A DNA stretch of 64,000 bases from Propionivibrio limicola (GCF_009469695.1 NZ_SSSR01000002.1:186001-250000), one strand, 5' to 3'; numbered from the stretch's first letter, positions 43,373 to 53,609 are shown. A program made the numbers and translations. Notes: generated from the sequence alone by a model not told the origin.

Positions 43373-43834
43373 TCAACAGCCGGAAGAAGTTACGGAAGGG
43401 ACGCCGCTCAGGCTGATGCCAAGGCAGCGGATAGACGAAGTGCTGGCCGAGAAAACCTTGAATGTCGCGGCATTGCCGCTGACACGGCCGGCGCCCTGAA
43501 ACACCACTTCGTCCGGGCCACCGCTGATGCTGGCCCCGCTAATCGGGTCGTAGGTCGAGAGGATGGTTCCGTCCGCCGCTGTCACATTCCATCCGCTGTC
43601 CCAGTCCCCATCAGTGATCGGGGACAACGTGACGTTGGCATTGCGCTTCAGCGCCTCGGAGCGGGTCAGCAGGAGGGCGGACTGGAGCGTGGACGCCGCC
43701 GACTTGATCCGTTCGCTGGCAATCAACTGCTGGAAGGAGGGCACGCCGATGGCCAAGATGATTGCCGCAATGGCAATCACGACCATCATCTCGACCAGCG
43801 TCACTCCGGCGACTCGACGCGGCGTTATGGTCAT
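43373..43834 (-). CDS. fimT: Minor pilin FimT/GspH family
   Basis: Pseudopilin-like minor pilin. The ATG chosen gives 153 residues: leader MTITPRRVAG, then the helix VTLVEMMVVIAIAAIILAIG with Glu5. The conserved FimT/GspH segment VPSFQQLIASERIKSAASTL and ALLLTRSEALKRNANVTLSP follow. Some FimT proteins bind DNA for natural transformation; here that is only a possibility. It starts five bases after the pilE stop. Confidence 0.92.
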   Translation of the reverse strand: MTITPRRVAGVTLVEMMVVIAIAAIILAIGVPSFQQLIASERIKSAASTLQSALLLTRSEALKRNANVTLSPITDGDWDSGWNVTAADGTILSTYDPISGASISGGPDEVVFQGAGRVSGNAATFKVFSASTSSIRCLGISLSGVPSVTSSGC

Positions 43835-43838
43835 GGCG

Positions 43839-44234
43839 TCACCACTTGCCGGAAGGCGTCTTGGCGCCGGTGTTGTCGATGGAGAGGTTTCCATCGGCGA
43901 GTTGGGTGCCGATGGCGGTGGCCGTTACGCTGAATGACGGCGGTGTCGCTCCCGTTACGATCGCGATCGTGTAGTACGGTGTGATGCTGCTCGGTGCCGC
44001 TGCGTTGAGCGTGGCTACATCGCCGGCGTAGCTGCGGTTGTCCGTAAAGTATTGTTGCTGCCGTTGCGCCACGTCCATCAGGTAGGCCTGCGCATCGGCC
44101 CGATGGCCCCGGCGCACGTATTCCTGATAGCTCGGATAGGCGATTGAGGCCAGTATGCCGACAATGGCGACCACGATCATCAACTCGATCAAGGTGAAGC
44201 CGCGGCACAAATCCTTCAACGTGTTGCAGCGCAT
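43839..44234 (-). CDS. pilE: Type IV pilin-like protein PilE
   Basis: Class IVa pilin-like protein, here the minor pilin leading the operon rather than necessarily the major pilin. The leader ends CRG and the helix [20 protein letters not shown] has Glu5. [20 protein letters not shown] followed by [16 protein letters not shown] is the PilE signature. The 131 residues are short for a major pilin, and the usual C-terminal disulfide loop is absent, which supports a minor role. An AGGAGGAATC site precedes the ATG. Confidence 0.93.
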   Translation of the reverse strand: MRCNTLKDLCRGFTLIELMIVVAIVGILASIAYPSYQEYVRRGHRADAQAYLMDVAQRQQQYFTDNRSYAGDVATLNAAAPSSITPYYTIAIVTGATPPSFSVTATAIGTQLADGNLSIDNTGAKTPSGKW

Positions 44235-44623
44235 GATTCCTCCTGTCTGTTCTGGCCGCTTTGCCGCTTCCGCCCTGAACGGAGCCGGCGTCCGGATTCA
44301 TGTGTGTAAAGATGTGTTAAGTGCGCTGGCTATATTACTTTGGTTCTATTACGTTTGTAATGGCTCTGGGAGCAAGGCGCCAATTCCGTTGCGACGAACG
44401 GTGTCCTTTTTCTGACGAGCGGCAGTTACAGGGGTGGGATTCTCTGAAATACGTGTTTGCACGTAATCCCACGGCGCCAGGCGATGTCTGATATCACTCC
44501 CCGCCGGCCGTGCCATCGGGCCACCATTGCCAGCCGGTTCGGTAGTAAACTGCGCCATCGCCACCGCACAAGGTCAGACTCGTCTGGCCTTTGTTGTTTC
44601 TGGAATAACCGATTCAAACGCCG
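44235..44623. other. Non-coding stretch between pilE and parE
   Basis: About 389 bases between divergent genes. It contains a possible leftward promoter for the pilin operon and presumably a parE promoter that I could not place. No RNA gene or repeat was recognised. Confidence 0.7.
44332..44360 (-). promoter_or_regulatory. Possible promoter of the pilE operon
   Basis: On the minus strand TTACAA and TAATAT are separated by 17 bases, a modest match (3/6 and 4/6) to sigma-70. It lies about 100 bases before the pilE ATG inside an AT-rich patch. Confidence 0.3.
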
Positions 44624-46573
44624 ATGACCTACACCGCCGAATCCATTTCCGTATTGAAAGGGCTGGAGCCCGTTCGCCACCGTCCCGGCATGTATACGCG
44701 CACGGACCATCCGCTGCACATCATCCAGGAAGCCATCGACAACGCGGCCGACGAGGCGCTCGGCGGTTATTGCAAGCGCATTGCCGTGACGCTGCATTCC
44801 GACGGCTCGGTGACCGTGCAGGACGACGGGCGCGGCATTCCGGTGGAAATCCACCCGGTCGAAGGCGTGCCGACGGTCGAAGTCGTGTTCACGCAACTGC
44901 ACGCCGGCGGCAAGTTCAACAAGGGCGACGGCACCTCGGCCTACCGTTTTTCCGGCGGCCTGCACGGCGTGGGCGTCTCGGTGACCAACGCGCTGTCGAC
45001 GCGGCTGGAAGTCGAAGTCGTGCGCGACGGCGGGCGTCATCGCCTTACCTTTTCCGGCGGCAGCGTAATAGAACCGCTGCAACGCGTCGGCGATACGGCC
45101 AAGCGCGCCAGCGGTACGCGCCTGCGCATCTGGCCGGACGCGCAATTTTTCGACTCGCCGAACATCCCGCTCGGCGAACTCGAACGCCTGCTGCGCAGCA
45201 AGGCCGTGTTGCTGCCCGGCCTGGAAATTTCGCTCGCCATCGAGGGGGGCGAGACGAAAACGTGGCGTTTCGAAAATGGCATGCAGCAATACCTCGCCGA
45301 GCAGGTTGACGGCGAGTTGGCGAGCCCGATCTTCACCGCCGAGAAATACGCGGCCGCCGGCGACGAAAATTTCCCGGCTGGCGCCGGCGCCGCTTGGGCG
45401 ATTTGCTGGAGCGCCGAAGGCAACCTCGCGCGCGAGTCCTACGTCAACCTGATCCCGACGCCGGCCGGCGGTACGCACGAAACCGGCCTGCGCCAGGCCG
45501 CCTTCGATGCCATCAAGAGCTTCGCCGAGCATCACGCACTGCTGCCCAAGGGCATCAAGCTGGCGGCCGACGATGTTTTCTCGCGTGCCAGTTACGTGCT
45601 CGCCGCGCGCGTGCTCGATCCCTCGTTTCAGGGGCAGACCAAGGAGCGGCTGAATTCGCGCGATGCGGTGGCACTCGTCGCCCGCATGGTGCGCGACCCG
45701 CTCGAACTGTGGCTCAACGAACATCCCGACGACGCGAAGAAAATCACCGAACTGGCGATCAAGGCGGCGCAGGCCCGCTCGCGTGCCGGCCAGAAAGTCG
45801 AGAAAAAGAAGCAGTCGGGCGTCGCCATCCTGCCCGGCAAACTTTCCGACTGCCAGAGCGAGGACCTGAACCGCAACGAAATCTTCCTCGTCGAAGGCGA
45901 TTCGGCGGGCGGCTCAGCCAAATCCGGCCGCGATAAAGAAGTGCAGGCGATCCTGCCATTGCGTGGCAAGGTGCTCAATACGTGGGAAGTCGACCCGGGC
46001 AGCCTGTTCGCCAACCGCGAAATTCACGACATTGCTGTCGCGCTCGGCATCGACCCGCATCTGCCCGAAGCGTCCGATGCCGTGCTCGACAACCTGCGCT
46101 ACGGCAAGGTCGTGATCATGACCGACGCCGACGTCGACGGTAGCCACATCCGGGTTTTGTTGTGCACGCTGTTCTATCGCCACTTCCCGAAGCTGATCGA
46201 ACATGGACACTTGTATTTCGCCCAGCCGCCGCTCTACCGCCTCGACGTGCCGGCGCAGGGCAAAAAGCGCCCGCCGCGCAAGCTCTATGCGCTCGACGGC
46301 GACGAGCGCGATTCGCTGCTCGACCGGTTGCAGATGGAAGGCGTTAAGCCGGAGGCGGTGGCGATTTCCCGCTTCAAGGGCTTGGGCGAAATGAATCCCG
46401 AACAACTCTGGGAAACCACCATGTCGCCCGATACCCGCCGCCTGATGCGCGTGCGCTTGCCGCAGGAAACGGAAGCGAAGCCGGTGATGAACATGCTGAT
46501 GGCCAAGAACGAATCCGCCGGACGGCGCGCCTGGATGGAAGCGAACGGCGCGCTGGTTGGGGCGGAACTGTAG
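44624..46573 (+). CDS. parE: DNA topoisomerase IV subunit B (ParE)
   Basis: ATPase subunit of topoisomerase IV, which decatenates daughter chromosomes. The GHKL ATP-binding residues are in EAIDNAADEALGGY and VQDDGRGIPVEIHP, followed by GGLHGVGVSVTNALS. The C-terminal TOPRIM has EGDSAGGSAKSGRDKEVQAI and the metal triad in MTDADVDGSHIRVLL. The 649 residues match ParE and are too short for GyrB. No strong ribosome site is seen. The partner parC is about 7.8 kb downstream on the same strand. Confidence 0.97.
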   Translation: MTYTAESISVLKGLEPVRHRPGMYTRTDHPLHIIQEAIDNAADEALGGYCKRIAVTLHSDGSVTVQDDGRGIPVEIHPVEGVPTVEVVFTQLHAGGKFNKGDGTSAYRFSGGLHGVGVSVTNALSTRLEVEVVRDGGRHRLTFSGGSVIEPLQRVGDTAKRASGTRLRIWPDAQFFDSPNIPLGELERLLRSKAVLLPGLEISLAIEGGETKTWRFENGMQQYLAEQVDGELASPIFTAEKYAAAGDENFPAGAGAAWAICWSAEGNLARESYVNLIPTPAGGTHETGLRQAAFDAIKSFAEHHALLPKGIKLAADDVFSRASYVLAARVLDPSFQGQTKERLNSRDAVALVARMVRDPLELWLNEHPDDAKKITELAIKAAQARSRAGQKVEKKKQSGVAILPGKLSDCQSEDLNRNEIFLVEGDSAGGSAKSGRDKEVQAILPLRGKVLNTWEVDPGSLFANREIHDIAVALGIDPHLPEASDAVLDNLRYGKVVIMTDADVDGSHIRVLLCTLFYRHFPKLIEHGHLYFAQPPLYRLDVPAQGKKRPPRKLYALDGDERDSLLDRLQMEGVKPEAVAISRFKGLGEMNPEQLWETTMSPDTRRLMRVRLPQETEAKPVMNMLMAKNESAGRRAWMEANGALVGAEL

Positions 46574-46630
46574 AAACGACTCCGCCCGGAAAGCGGGCAG
46601 TTTGTCAGTCAGCGCGCAGAGCTAGCAGAG

Positions 46631-47389
46631 TCAGCGAAAGCGCCAGCGGAAGAAAACGATCGCATCATCGGCGGCCGGGGCGATCGCCAGCGTCACCAGC
46701 ACGAGCGCGAGCGGCACGGTCGACACATAGCCGAGGCGGTTGAAGCCCAGCGCGCCGGCCACACCGCCGACGAAGAAGCACGCCAGCAACAGGCCCAGCA
46801 CCCGTAACCGGTCCCGGTTCGCCACGACTCTCCGGTCTTCGTCGAACGGCGAGCAATTCCAATAGACGAGCTTGCCGAGCTCGATCCCGATGTCGGTCAC
46901 GATTCCCGTGATATGGGTCGTCCGGATCACCCCATGCGAAAGCTTGGAGATGAGCGCATTCTGCAGCCCCATGATGAAGCTCAGCAGCATGACCGTGAGC
47001 GACACGAACAGCCCGTCGATTTCCGACAGCCGTGGCCCCAGCAAACCGAAACACAGCAACAGGCTGGCTTCCAGCAGGAGGGGGAGTGCGTACGTGCTGT
47101 GCATCGTGCGCCGCTTGGTGTAATTCACCATGAACGCCGTGCACATGGCCCCGAGCAGGAAGGAGAGCAGGGCGCCCAGCCCTGTCAGCACGAGGTCATA
47201 CGCCCCGAGCGCCAGGTTGTCGGCCATCGCCGACACGATGCCGGTCATGTGCGAGGTGTACTGCTTGACGGCCAGGAAGCCGCCGGCGTTGATGGCGCCC
47301 GCCACAAGGGTTAGCAGGAAGCCGAGGTGCCGGTTGATGTCGGGATTGCGTTTTCTTCCGACAAGCTTCCGGGAGTAATTGATTGGCAT
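46631..47389 (-). CDS. DUF1275 (YoaK-type) membrane protein
   Basis: Integral inner-membrane protein of about 252 residues with roughly six hydrophobic segments. Family signatures are LVAGAINAGGFLAVKQYTSH with MTGIVSAMADNLALG, then GLQNALISKLSHGVIRTTHI with TGIVTDIGIELGKL. The function of the family is unknown; a small-molecule transport role is only presumed. The ATG is preferred to a GTG three codons upstream. It is convergent with parE. Confidence 0.88.
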   Translation of the reverse strand: MPINYSRKLVGRKRNPDINRHLGFLLTLVAGAINAGGFLAVKQYTSHMTGIVSAMADNLALGAYDLVLTGLGALLSFLLGAMCTAFMVNYTKRRTMHSTYALPLLLEASLLLCFGLLGPRLSEIDGLFVSLTVMLLSFIMGLQNALISKLSHGVIRTTHITGIVTDIGIELGKLVYWNCSPFDEDRRVVANRDRLRVLGLLLACFFVGGVAGALGFNRLGYVSTVPLALVLVTLAIAPAADDAIVFFRWRFR

Positions 47390-47600
47390 GACTGGCACGG
47401 CTCCGGCAGTCAGGGGCGGGCGCAGCCCTTATTGCCGCCGGCGGGGGAACCGTTCTCTGCCATTTTCTGGCGCTTCCCCGACCGACAAATGCGTCCGTGT
47501 CCTGAGAAATATGAAAAAGGAAAGCCGGGCATTTTAGGAGTCTGACTGGCCCCGTGTTTGTAACGGGGTGTAACACGGACCTATCTGACAGTGGGTGTCC

Positions 47601-48656
47601 TCAATCAGCTTTGTTGCTTTCCGACAGCGTGCGTGCATCGTCGATTGCCGCCCGTTCCCGCTCGATTTCCCGGCGCAATTCTTCCTCGCTCGGCAGAACG
47701 AGGCGGTACTTGCTGGCAAAGAGCTGTTCGCTTTCGTGCAGCACGGAATAGCGCACCACCGACTGATCCTTGCCGCCGCACAAAAGAATGCCCACGGTCG
47801 GATTGTCGCCCTCGTTGCGGCGCAGGTCGTCGTACATGCGCACGTACATATCCATCTGGCCGATGTCCTGATGCGTGAGTTGGCCAATCTTCAAGTCGAT
47901 GAGCACGAAGCATTTCAACAGATAGTTGTAGAAGACCAGATCGACGTAGAAATCCTGCGTCTCGGTACTGATGCGCTGTTGCCGCGCGACAAAGGCGAAG
48001 CCCTTGCCGAGTTCCAGCAGGAAATGTTGCAGCTTGTCCATCAACGCCTGTTCGAGGTTCGATTCGAGCAAACGGCCGGTGTCCGGCAGGCCAAGGAACT
48101 CCAGCATCACGGGGTCGCGCACGAACTCGCGCGGTGTCACGGGCAAGGCGGCGAGATTCTGCATCGCCTCGGCCGCCACACTCTCGCGGTCGGAACTTGC
48201 CAGAAAGCGCTCGTAATAAAGCGTGCCGATCTGCCGCTCCAGCGCGCGCGTGCTCCAGTTCTGCCCGGCCGCCTCGTCCATGTACCACGCCCGCGCACGG
48301 GAATCCTCGACCCGCAACAACAGCCGGTAATGCGTCCAGCTCAATTCGTGACGCAGCGCGTCACAATTCGGAAACGCCTGAAAAAACAGCCGCATGTAGC
48401 GCAAATTGGACGCATCGAACCCCTTGCCGAATTCCCGCGTCAGCGCCTCGGCCAGTTGCGGCAATAGCCGCTTGCCATACGCTGCGCGCGCCTCGCCGCC
48501 CTGCTCGAATTCGACAATATGCCGGCCGATCTGCCAGCAGGTTTGCACCTGCACCACATCCACGGCCCGCAGCGCCCGCTGCCGGCCTTGCTGGATCAGC
48601 TCGCGCAGGGCGGACAGCAAGGTGTGGGTAAGGGAAGAATCAACCGGGGTAGTCAT
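47601..48656 (-). CDS. YhcG/DUF1016 PDDEXK nuclease-family protein
   Basis: A protein of about 351 residues with the DUF1016 N-terminal domain (ALRELIQQGRQRALRAVDVV, WQIGRHIVEFEQGG) and a C-terminal YhcG domain of PD-(D/E)XK type. In the latter, QDFYVDLVFYNYLLKCFVLI followed by DLKIGQLTH supplies the candidate D..DLK catalytic set. These genes are often beside restriction-modification genes; here it directly follows the res-like gene with 17 bases between stop and start. Its role, possibly nuclease in defence, is inferred. Confidence 0.9.
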   Translation of the reverse strand: MTTPVDSSLTHTLLSALRELIQQGRQRALRAVDVVQVQTCWQIGRHIVEFEQGGEARAAYGKRLLPQLAEALTREFGKGFDASNLRYMRLFFQAFPNCDALRHELSWTHYRLLLRVEDSRARAWYMDEAAGQNWSTRALERQIGTLYYERFLASSDRESVAAEAMQNLAALPVTPREFVRDPVMLEFLGLPDTGRLLESNLEQALMDKLQHFLLELGKGFAFVARQQRISTETQDFYVDLVFYNYLLKCFVLIDLKIGQLTHQDIGQMDMYVRMYDDLRRNEGDNPTVGILLCGGKDQSVVRYSVLHESEQLFASKYRLVLPSEEELRREIERERAAIDDARTLSESNKAD

Positions 48657-48673
48657 CTCGTGTCTCCGGTTAG

Positions 48674-51600
48674 TCAGCGCTTTTCCGCCAGAATCCCGGC
48701 GCAATAGAGCATCCGCGTCACGTAGCAAATCTCCTCCGGTGGAGGCGGCACGGACTCGCCCGCCTCGTTAACGCTGTGCGTATCCCATGCCGGCACCCAA
48801 TCGAGATGGAAGATATGGCGCTTCTCCATCCCGGCCACGTCGTCAGAGTTGTACGCCCCGCCGATTGCGCGCCCGAGCGGCGACGAGTTGCGCAACAGGA
48901 TGAACGAATCGACCTTGAACTTCCGGCCATGCCGCGCCGTCAGGCGGTTCGCGAGATCGACAAGATCGCCGTTCGTTGCCAGATCCACCTTGGCGTTGAA
49001 GGCATTGAGCGAATTCCAGTCGTGGATTCCCGACTGCCCTTTCGGATCGACCAGCAGGATATGCGTGCATTTTTTGCCCACGGCCCAGAGCACGAAATCC
49101 GGGAAATAGGCGCGGGTTTCCGTATCGAGATACACCCCCACCGAGCGCAGGCTTTCGACGTTGCGCATCAGGTAAAAATCGAAGCCCTTCAGCCGCGCCT
49201 GATTGAATGGCGTTTCAAAAAATGCGTGCAAGTCCTCGACAAACTTCCGCTCGCCGGGGTTGAGCGCATCGGGGCTGATTGCCATCGACTTGAACTTGAG
49301 CTTTGCCACTGCCTTGTCCGCCGCATCCTTGAGCAAGGGCGCGTAGATATGCCGCGACTCGTTGAGTTCCAAGCGCAGTTGCTCCGGAAACTCGGGCGAC
49401 GGGTACGCGTGCTCGAATTGCGCTTTCTGCGCCTCCTTCTCGAACTCGATCCGCACATCGTAGTGATCGATGAAATCGCCCGATTGTCCGGCTTCCGACT
49501 GCCGCAACGGCTCGTCGAAACGGTAGCGACGCTTGTTGATGTCGTAGATCAACTTGTGATGCAGTTGCGCCACGGCATCGGATACGGTCTGCCACAGCAA
49601 TTCCTCGCGATGCGCGAAACCCACCTCGCCCCATTCCCGGTGATAGGCCACTCCATCGACGCAATCGAGCAAATCGCCCGGTGCCAGCAGACGCCGTCCG
49701 CCAGACACTTCCCGCAACAACTGCATGGCCCGCCCGCGCACCAGCGTTTCCATCCGCCGCTGCAAATCCGATCCCGCCGCAAACGCCGATTCCTCGCCCT
49801 TCCACAAATTCCGCAGGTTCTGCGCCAGATTGTGTGACTCCGCCAAGGCATCGGGCAGGTAATCAAGCTGGATCACGCAGCGCGAAAGCTCGCCTGACGT
49901 TTCCTCCGCCCCGTCGAAATACGACCACCGCCACTTGTTGTTCGCCTGCAAAACCGCCTGCAAACGCGGTTCCGTGTCCTCACGCCCAACCTTGAAGACC
50001 GGCAGCTTTTCCGCATACGCCGCGAACGACTCCCGCGTCCGCCCGAGCTTGAGCGTTTGTGCCTCGACCGGCACGCGCCGCTCGACCACGAACGACGGCA
50101 ACTCCCGATCCAGCGCCTTGAGGAAGGTTTCCAGATACGTCGCCTTCAGGCTGAAGATATTCAGCGTCTCCAGCCGCCGCAGCCGGTCATCCGCGGAATC
50201 GCTGTCGGCCAGCGCCGTGTAATCACCCACATGGTCGATGAACTTGCGCTTGCCGTCCGACTTCAACCCCTTCAGGCGCACGCCGCGCCCGAAAATCTGG
50301 ATGATCTTGTTGCCCTTGCTGCTCCCGAGATTGACGAGACCGATGACCGACACGCGGAAGCAGTTCCACCCCTCGGCGAACTTGCGGCTGCCCACCAGCA
50401 CGTTGATCGGCGAAGCCGGCAAGTCGATGTCGCTGAACTGGAAACGCTTTTCCACGATGGGCGCCTTGGCGAGCCGCACCAGCGGCTGCCCGGCGGCATC
50501 CTTCAACTCCGGATGCCCGTCCGAATCGTTGAAAAACTTGTCGCCGTTGCCGACGTTAACGATGCCCCAATACCCGCCGTCGCCCCACGACAGGAAAATC
50601 TCGTCCGCCACCGATGCGCAGCGCGTCAGCGTCAGCACGCCCTCGACCTGGCCGTTGAACACTGGCGCCAGCCGCGCCCGCTCGGCGGGCGGCAGCTTGG
50701 CGAGAAAGGCCAGCAGCTTGCGGATGTCGGAAACCTCATCGTCGCCGCCCTTGCCTTCCTTCTTCTTGTCCTCAACCGTGTTGCCCATGAAGGCGATCAG
50801 CGGCTTGTCGGCAAAGGCCGACGTAAAGCCCAAACTCCCGTCCTCGCGCAAACGCAGCTCGTCGAAGACGGTCAGCTTGTCGGCCAGCGCCTCGAAGGCC
50901 GCCTGAAAGTTCTCCCATGCCTCCTCGCCGACGGCGATGGCATCCGCGCCCTTGCGATGGATGCTGTAATCCTTGCCGTAGCCGTCCTTGTAGAAGCGGT
51001 AATAGTTGTAGTCATAGACGATCTGCCCGCCGTATTCCTCGACGTGCTTCTCACTGATGCCGTGGTAGGTCGCCGAATACTCGAACAGAAACGCGTTGGG
51101 GAAATCGGCCAGCGCATGGCGCAACTGCTTGAACGCCCCGGCGTCCTTGCCGCCGCCCGCGAGGCCGATATGCCCCTCGTCCACCAGCACCAGCCGGAAC
51201 ACCCGGCTCGACGGCGGCAGTTTGAAATAGCCCGGCTCCTGATTGAGCAAGCTCCCGGTCGACTCCACCGTCAGGCGGATGCGGTTGGCGCATTGCCGGT
51301 TGAGCGCATTGACCAGCGGCAACAACTCGCGCCGGTGCTGCTCGATCAGATTCACGCCCGGCGTCGTCACGATGATCTGCAACTCGTCGAACGCCTGCAT
51401 GCCACCGATGTGGTCGAGGTATTGCAGGATGTTGAGATGCATCAGCAGCGTCTTGCCGCTGCCCGTCGCCATCCAGTAGGCCAGCAGGTTGCCCGGCGCC
51501 TCGGCGTTGCCGTCGCGCCGCTCGCGCAGCGCTGCCTCGGTGAAGTAAAGCGCCAGAATCTGGTAATAGCGCAACTGCACCGGCCGACTCACCAACGCGT

Positions 51601-51775
51601 TATAACGCGCCAGCCAGCCCTGAATCGCGTCGCGCCCCCATTTCGCCACGCCGGACTCCGCTTCCGGTGCATAGCCCTCGACGGCCTTTTGATACGCCGG
51701 ATCGTGTCGCTCGCTCGCGGCGGCCAAGCCCTTCAGCAGCCCCGTCTTCAGCCGGTGGTAAAGCCTCAGTTCCAT
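48674..51775 (-). CDS. Type III-like restriction endonuclease Res subunit (SF2 helicase-nuclease)
   Basis: DNA translocase-nuclease of a type III-like restriction system. The start gives 1033 residues. SF2 motifs are Walker A ATGSGKT at 103-109, DEGH at 199-202, SAT in LFEYSATYHG and motif VI QIFGRGVRLKG. A C-terminal PD-(D/E)XK site is visible near residues 885-915 (YFPDFVLW, then LLVDPKGQ). All motifs look intact. The ATG overlaps the end of the mod remnant. Since type III Res needs Mod for target recognition, the present copy is probably inactive for restriction unless a partner is elsewhere. Confidence 0.9.
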   Translation of the reverse strand: MELRLYHRLKTGLLKGLAAASERHDPAYQKAVEGYAPEAESGVAKWGRDAIQGWLARYNALVSRPVQLRYYQILALYFTEAALRERRDGNAEAPGNLLAYWMATGSGKTLLMHLNILQYLDHIGGMQAFDELQIIVTTPGVNLIEQHRRELLPLVNALNRQCANRIRLTVESTGSLLNQEPGYFKLPPSSRVFRLVLVDEGHIGLAGGGKDAGAFKQLRHALADFPNAFLFEYSATYHGISEKHVEEYGGQIVYDYNYYRFYKDGYGKDYSIHRKGADAIAVGEEAWENFQAAFEALADKLTVFDELRLREDGSLGFTSAFADKPLIAFMGNTVEDKKKEGKGGDDEVSDIRKLLAFLAKLPPAERARLAPVFNGQVEGVLTLTRCASVADEIFLSWGDGGYWGIVNVGNGDKFFNDSDGHPELKDAAGQPLVRLAKAPIVEKRFQFSDIDLPASPINVLVGSRKFAEGWNCFRVSVIGLVNLGSSKGNKIIQIFGRGVRLKGLKSDGKRKFIDHVGDYTALADSDSADDRLRRLETLNIFSLKATYLETFLKALDRELPSFVVERRVPVEAQTLKLGRTRESFAAYAEKLPVFKVGREDTEPRLQAVLQANNKWRWSYFDGAEETSGELSRCVIQLDYLPDALAESHNLAQNLRNLWKGEESAFAAGSDLQRRMETLVRGRAMQLLREVSGGRRLLAPGDLLDCVDGVAYHREWGEVGFAHREELLWQTVSDAVAQLHHKLIYDINKRRYRFDEPLRQSEAGQSGDFIDHYDVRIEFEKEAQKAQFEHAYPSPEFPEQLRLELNESRHIYAPLLKDAADKAVAKLKFKSMAISPDALNPGERKFVEDLHAFFETPFNQARLKGFDFYLMRNVESLRSVGVYLDTETRAYFPDFVLWAVGKKCTHILLVDPKGQSGIHDWNSLNAFNAKVDLATNGDLVDLANRLTARHGRKFKVDSFILLRNSSPLGRAIGGAYNSDDVAGMEKRHIFHLDWVPAWDTHSVNEAGESVPPPPEEICYVTRMLYCAGILAEKR

Positions 51776-52569
51776 GCCGCGCCCCGGTCGAAATCCACCG
51801 CCGAAATCAGCGTGCACGGCAATTTCACTTTCCGCAGATCGGCCCAGTGATTGACCTCCAGCCGTTGCACGCGCGATGAACCGTCTTCATTCACATAGCG
51901 CGCCGCAATCGCATTGAGCGCCGCGCTGTCGTCCTCCGGCTCGTTGATGTCACGCAACAGCACGAGGCAGCCGCACTCCGTTTCCAGCGCCGCATAGCGC
52001 CGCCCGGCCTCGACGAACACGCGCCGCGAACGTACCCAGTAGCCTTGCAGCAAGGCCCAGGTTTCCAGCAGATCGACCATGCAAGTCTCGCCGCGCTGCC
52101 CGACGCGCTGGGTGTTGGCGAAGGGGCGCGTCAGATCGAGCGACTGGCGTACCCGGTTTTCTTCCGGGCGGAACAGGTAGCGCACCGGCACGCCCTCGGG
52201 GAGTTGCTTGTCATCCCACGCCGTTTCGAGGTTGGCGATGGTGTCTTCGTATTGCTCGAAGCGTTGCACCTTGACGATGCCCTGCAAATCACCGATTGCG
52301 TCAGGCTGGCCATCCTTCCATTTCGCAGCGTGCATCACCTTGGAGACTCTGGGCTTGAGAATGGAATCGAAATAGCTGCCCATTTCGGTCAATACGAATC
52401 GCCGCTTTTTTCCGTCTTTTCTGTTCAATGCCAGGACAGCCTGTGCCGTTGTTCCAGACCCGGCGAAGAAATCCATCAAGACGTCGCCTTCGTCTACCGC
52501 AAACGGAAAAATCGACTCCAGCAATGCAGATGCCTTCGGATTCTTGAACCGCTGTTCGCCGGGGAACAT
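51766..52569 (-). pseudogene. C-terminal fragment of a type III-like Mod DNA methyltransferase
   Basis: The 267-residue frame starts at GEQRFKNPKASALLESIFPF and contains the AdoMet motif DFFAGSGTTAQAVLALNR, then KPRVSKVMHAAKWKDGQPDA and RFEQYEDTIANLE, a Mod C-terminal signature. It has no DPPY motif and no target-recognition domain. The N-terminal half of the same gene continues upstream in another frame. An internal ATG lets it be read as a separate ORF, but a complete beta-class methyltransferase needs both halves plus the missing middle. Confidence 0.85.
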
Positions 52570-53609
52570 GGCGCGAAGATCAGCGCCTTTTCCTCGTCGC
52601 TCACGAACAGGCTGGTGTCGATCACCAGCGTGGGCTTGGCTTTGAGGTCGTCGACGCTCGTGACCGTCTGCTTGAACTCGCGCTGGAAATAGTCGATCAG
52701 GCGCGGGTTTTGCAGCAGGCGCGGCCAGTAGGCTTCGGGAATCTTGCCCACGGAGATGAGCCAGTGGGTGTCGATGACCTTTTTCTTGAGCGTAAACAGG
52801 TTGCGCTGAAAGGTTTCGGTGGCGTCGAGAAATTCGATGATGCGCGTCGCCACGCCGTTGAAGGCGCGGGCGATGACGCGGGTGGCGGCGTCGCCGCGCA
52901 GGTCGAGCAGCGAATCGAGGTCGCTGAAAATGACGTTCTTGATGAAGCGGTCCTTCTCGCGGCCAAGGAAGGCGCGCAAGTCCTTGTGGATGAAGTAGTC
53001 GGCGTCCTGCCCGACGTAGAAGAGGTTGAGTTTCTTGTCGGTCGCGAACACGGCGGCGGCGAGCGGATCGCCCTTCAGCGCCTCGATTCGCGCTTCGGCG
53101 TTGCGCCCGAGCGCCTTGAAAGCGTCGTGCTTGGCGATGGTTTCAAAGTAGTTGTCTTCACTCAGGCGCAGCTGGTTGATGCCCTTGACCTGCCCGCCTT
53201 CGGCCTTGGCGTAGTCCTTGCCGAGTTCCTTGAAGATCGCGCCGCCGTCCTTGTCCAGCAGGTAGGGGGAAACGTCTTGTTGCGGGGCAAGGAGGGCAAA
53301 GAGCGCGGGGTAGATTTCGCTTTTCGGCGTGCCTTCGCGGGCGAGCTGGAAGTTAACGATAACGAGGCATTCGCCGTTCGCTCCCTTATCTTCCTCGATA
53401 CCGGCCAAGCGGTAGTGCTTGATGTCGCTTTCCTTGTTGTTGTTCTGCGCGGCGGTCTCATTGTCGCCACCCGCCTGCAGGCGGAAGACGACGTCACGGC
53501 CGAGGATGCTCGCCCGCACTTCGGGAAAGCTGTTGGCCGTCTTGATGTAGTAGCAGTCCTTGTGCTTCCAGTGAAACAGGGTGCTGGAATTGGGCGAAGG
53601 GTGTGTCAA
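52494..53609 (-). pseudogene. N-terminal fragment of the same Mod methyltransferase
   Basis: The frame of 371 residues carries the N-terminal region of large site-specific methyltransferases of this class (ADYFIHKDLRAFLGREKDRF; later KAKPTLVIDTSLF). In intact relatives that last block is followed by the DPPYNTG catalytic motif and the recognition domain. Here it diverges after about residue 345 into an out-of-frame tail over the C-terminal fragment. The best explanation is an internal deletion of some 350-400 codons with a frame change. The first codon would be TTG; an ATG ten bases upstream is in another frame, so a second small indel near the start is possible. Confidence 0.82.

Noticed and set aside
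50057-51850. Rightward open frame of nearly 600 codons opposite res
   Set aside because: Antisense to conserved helicase motifs and without domain features.
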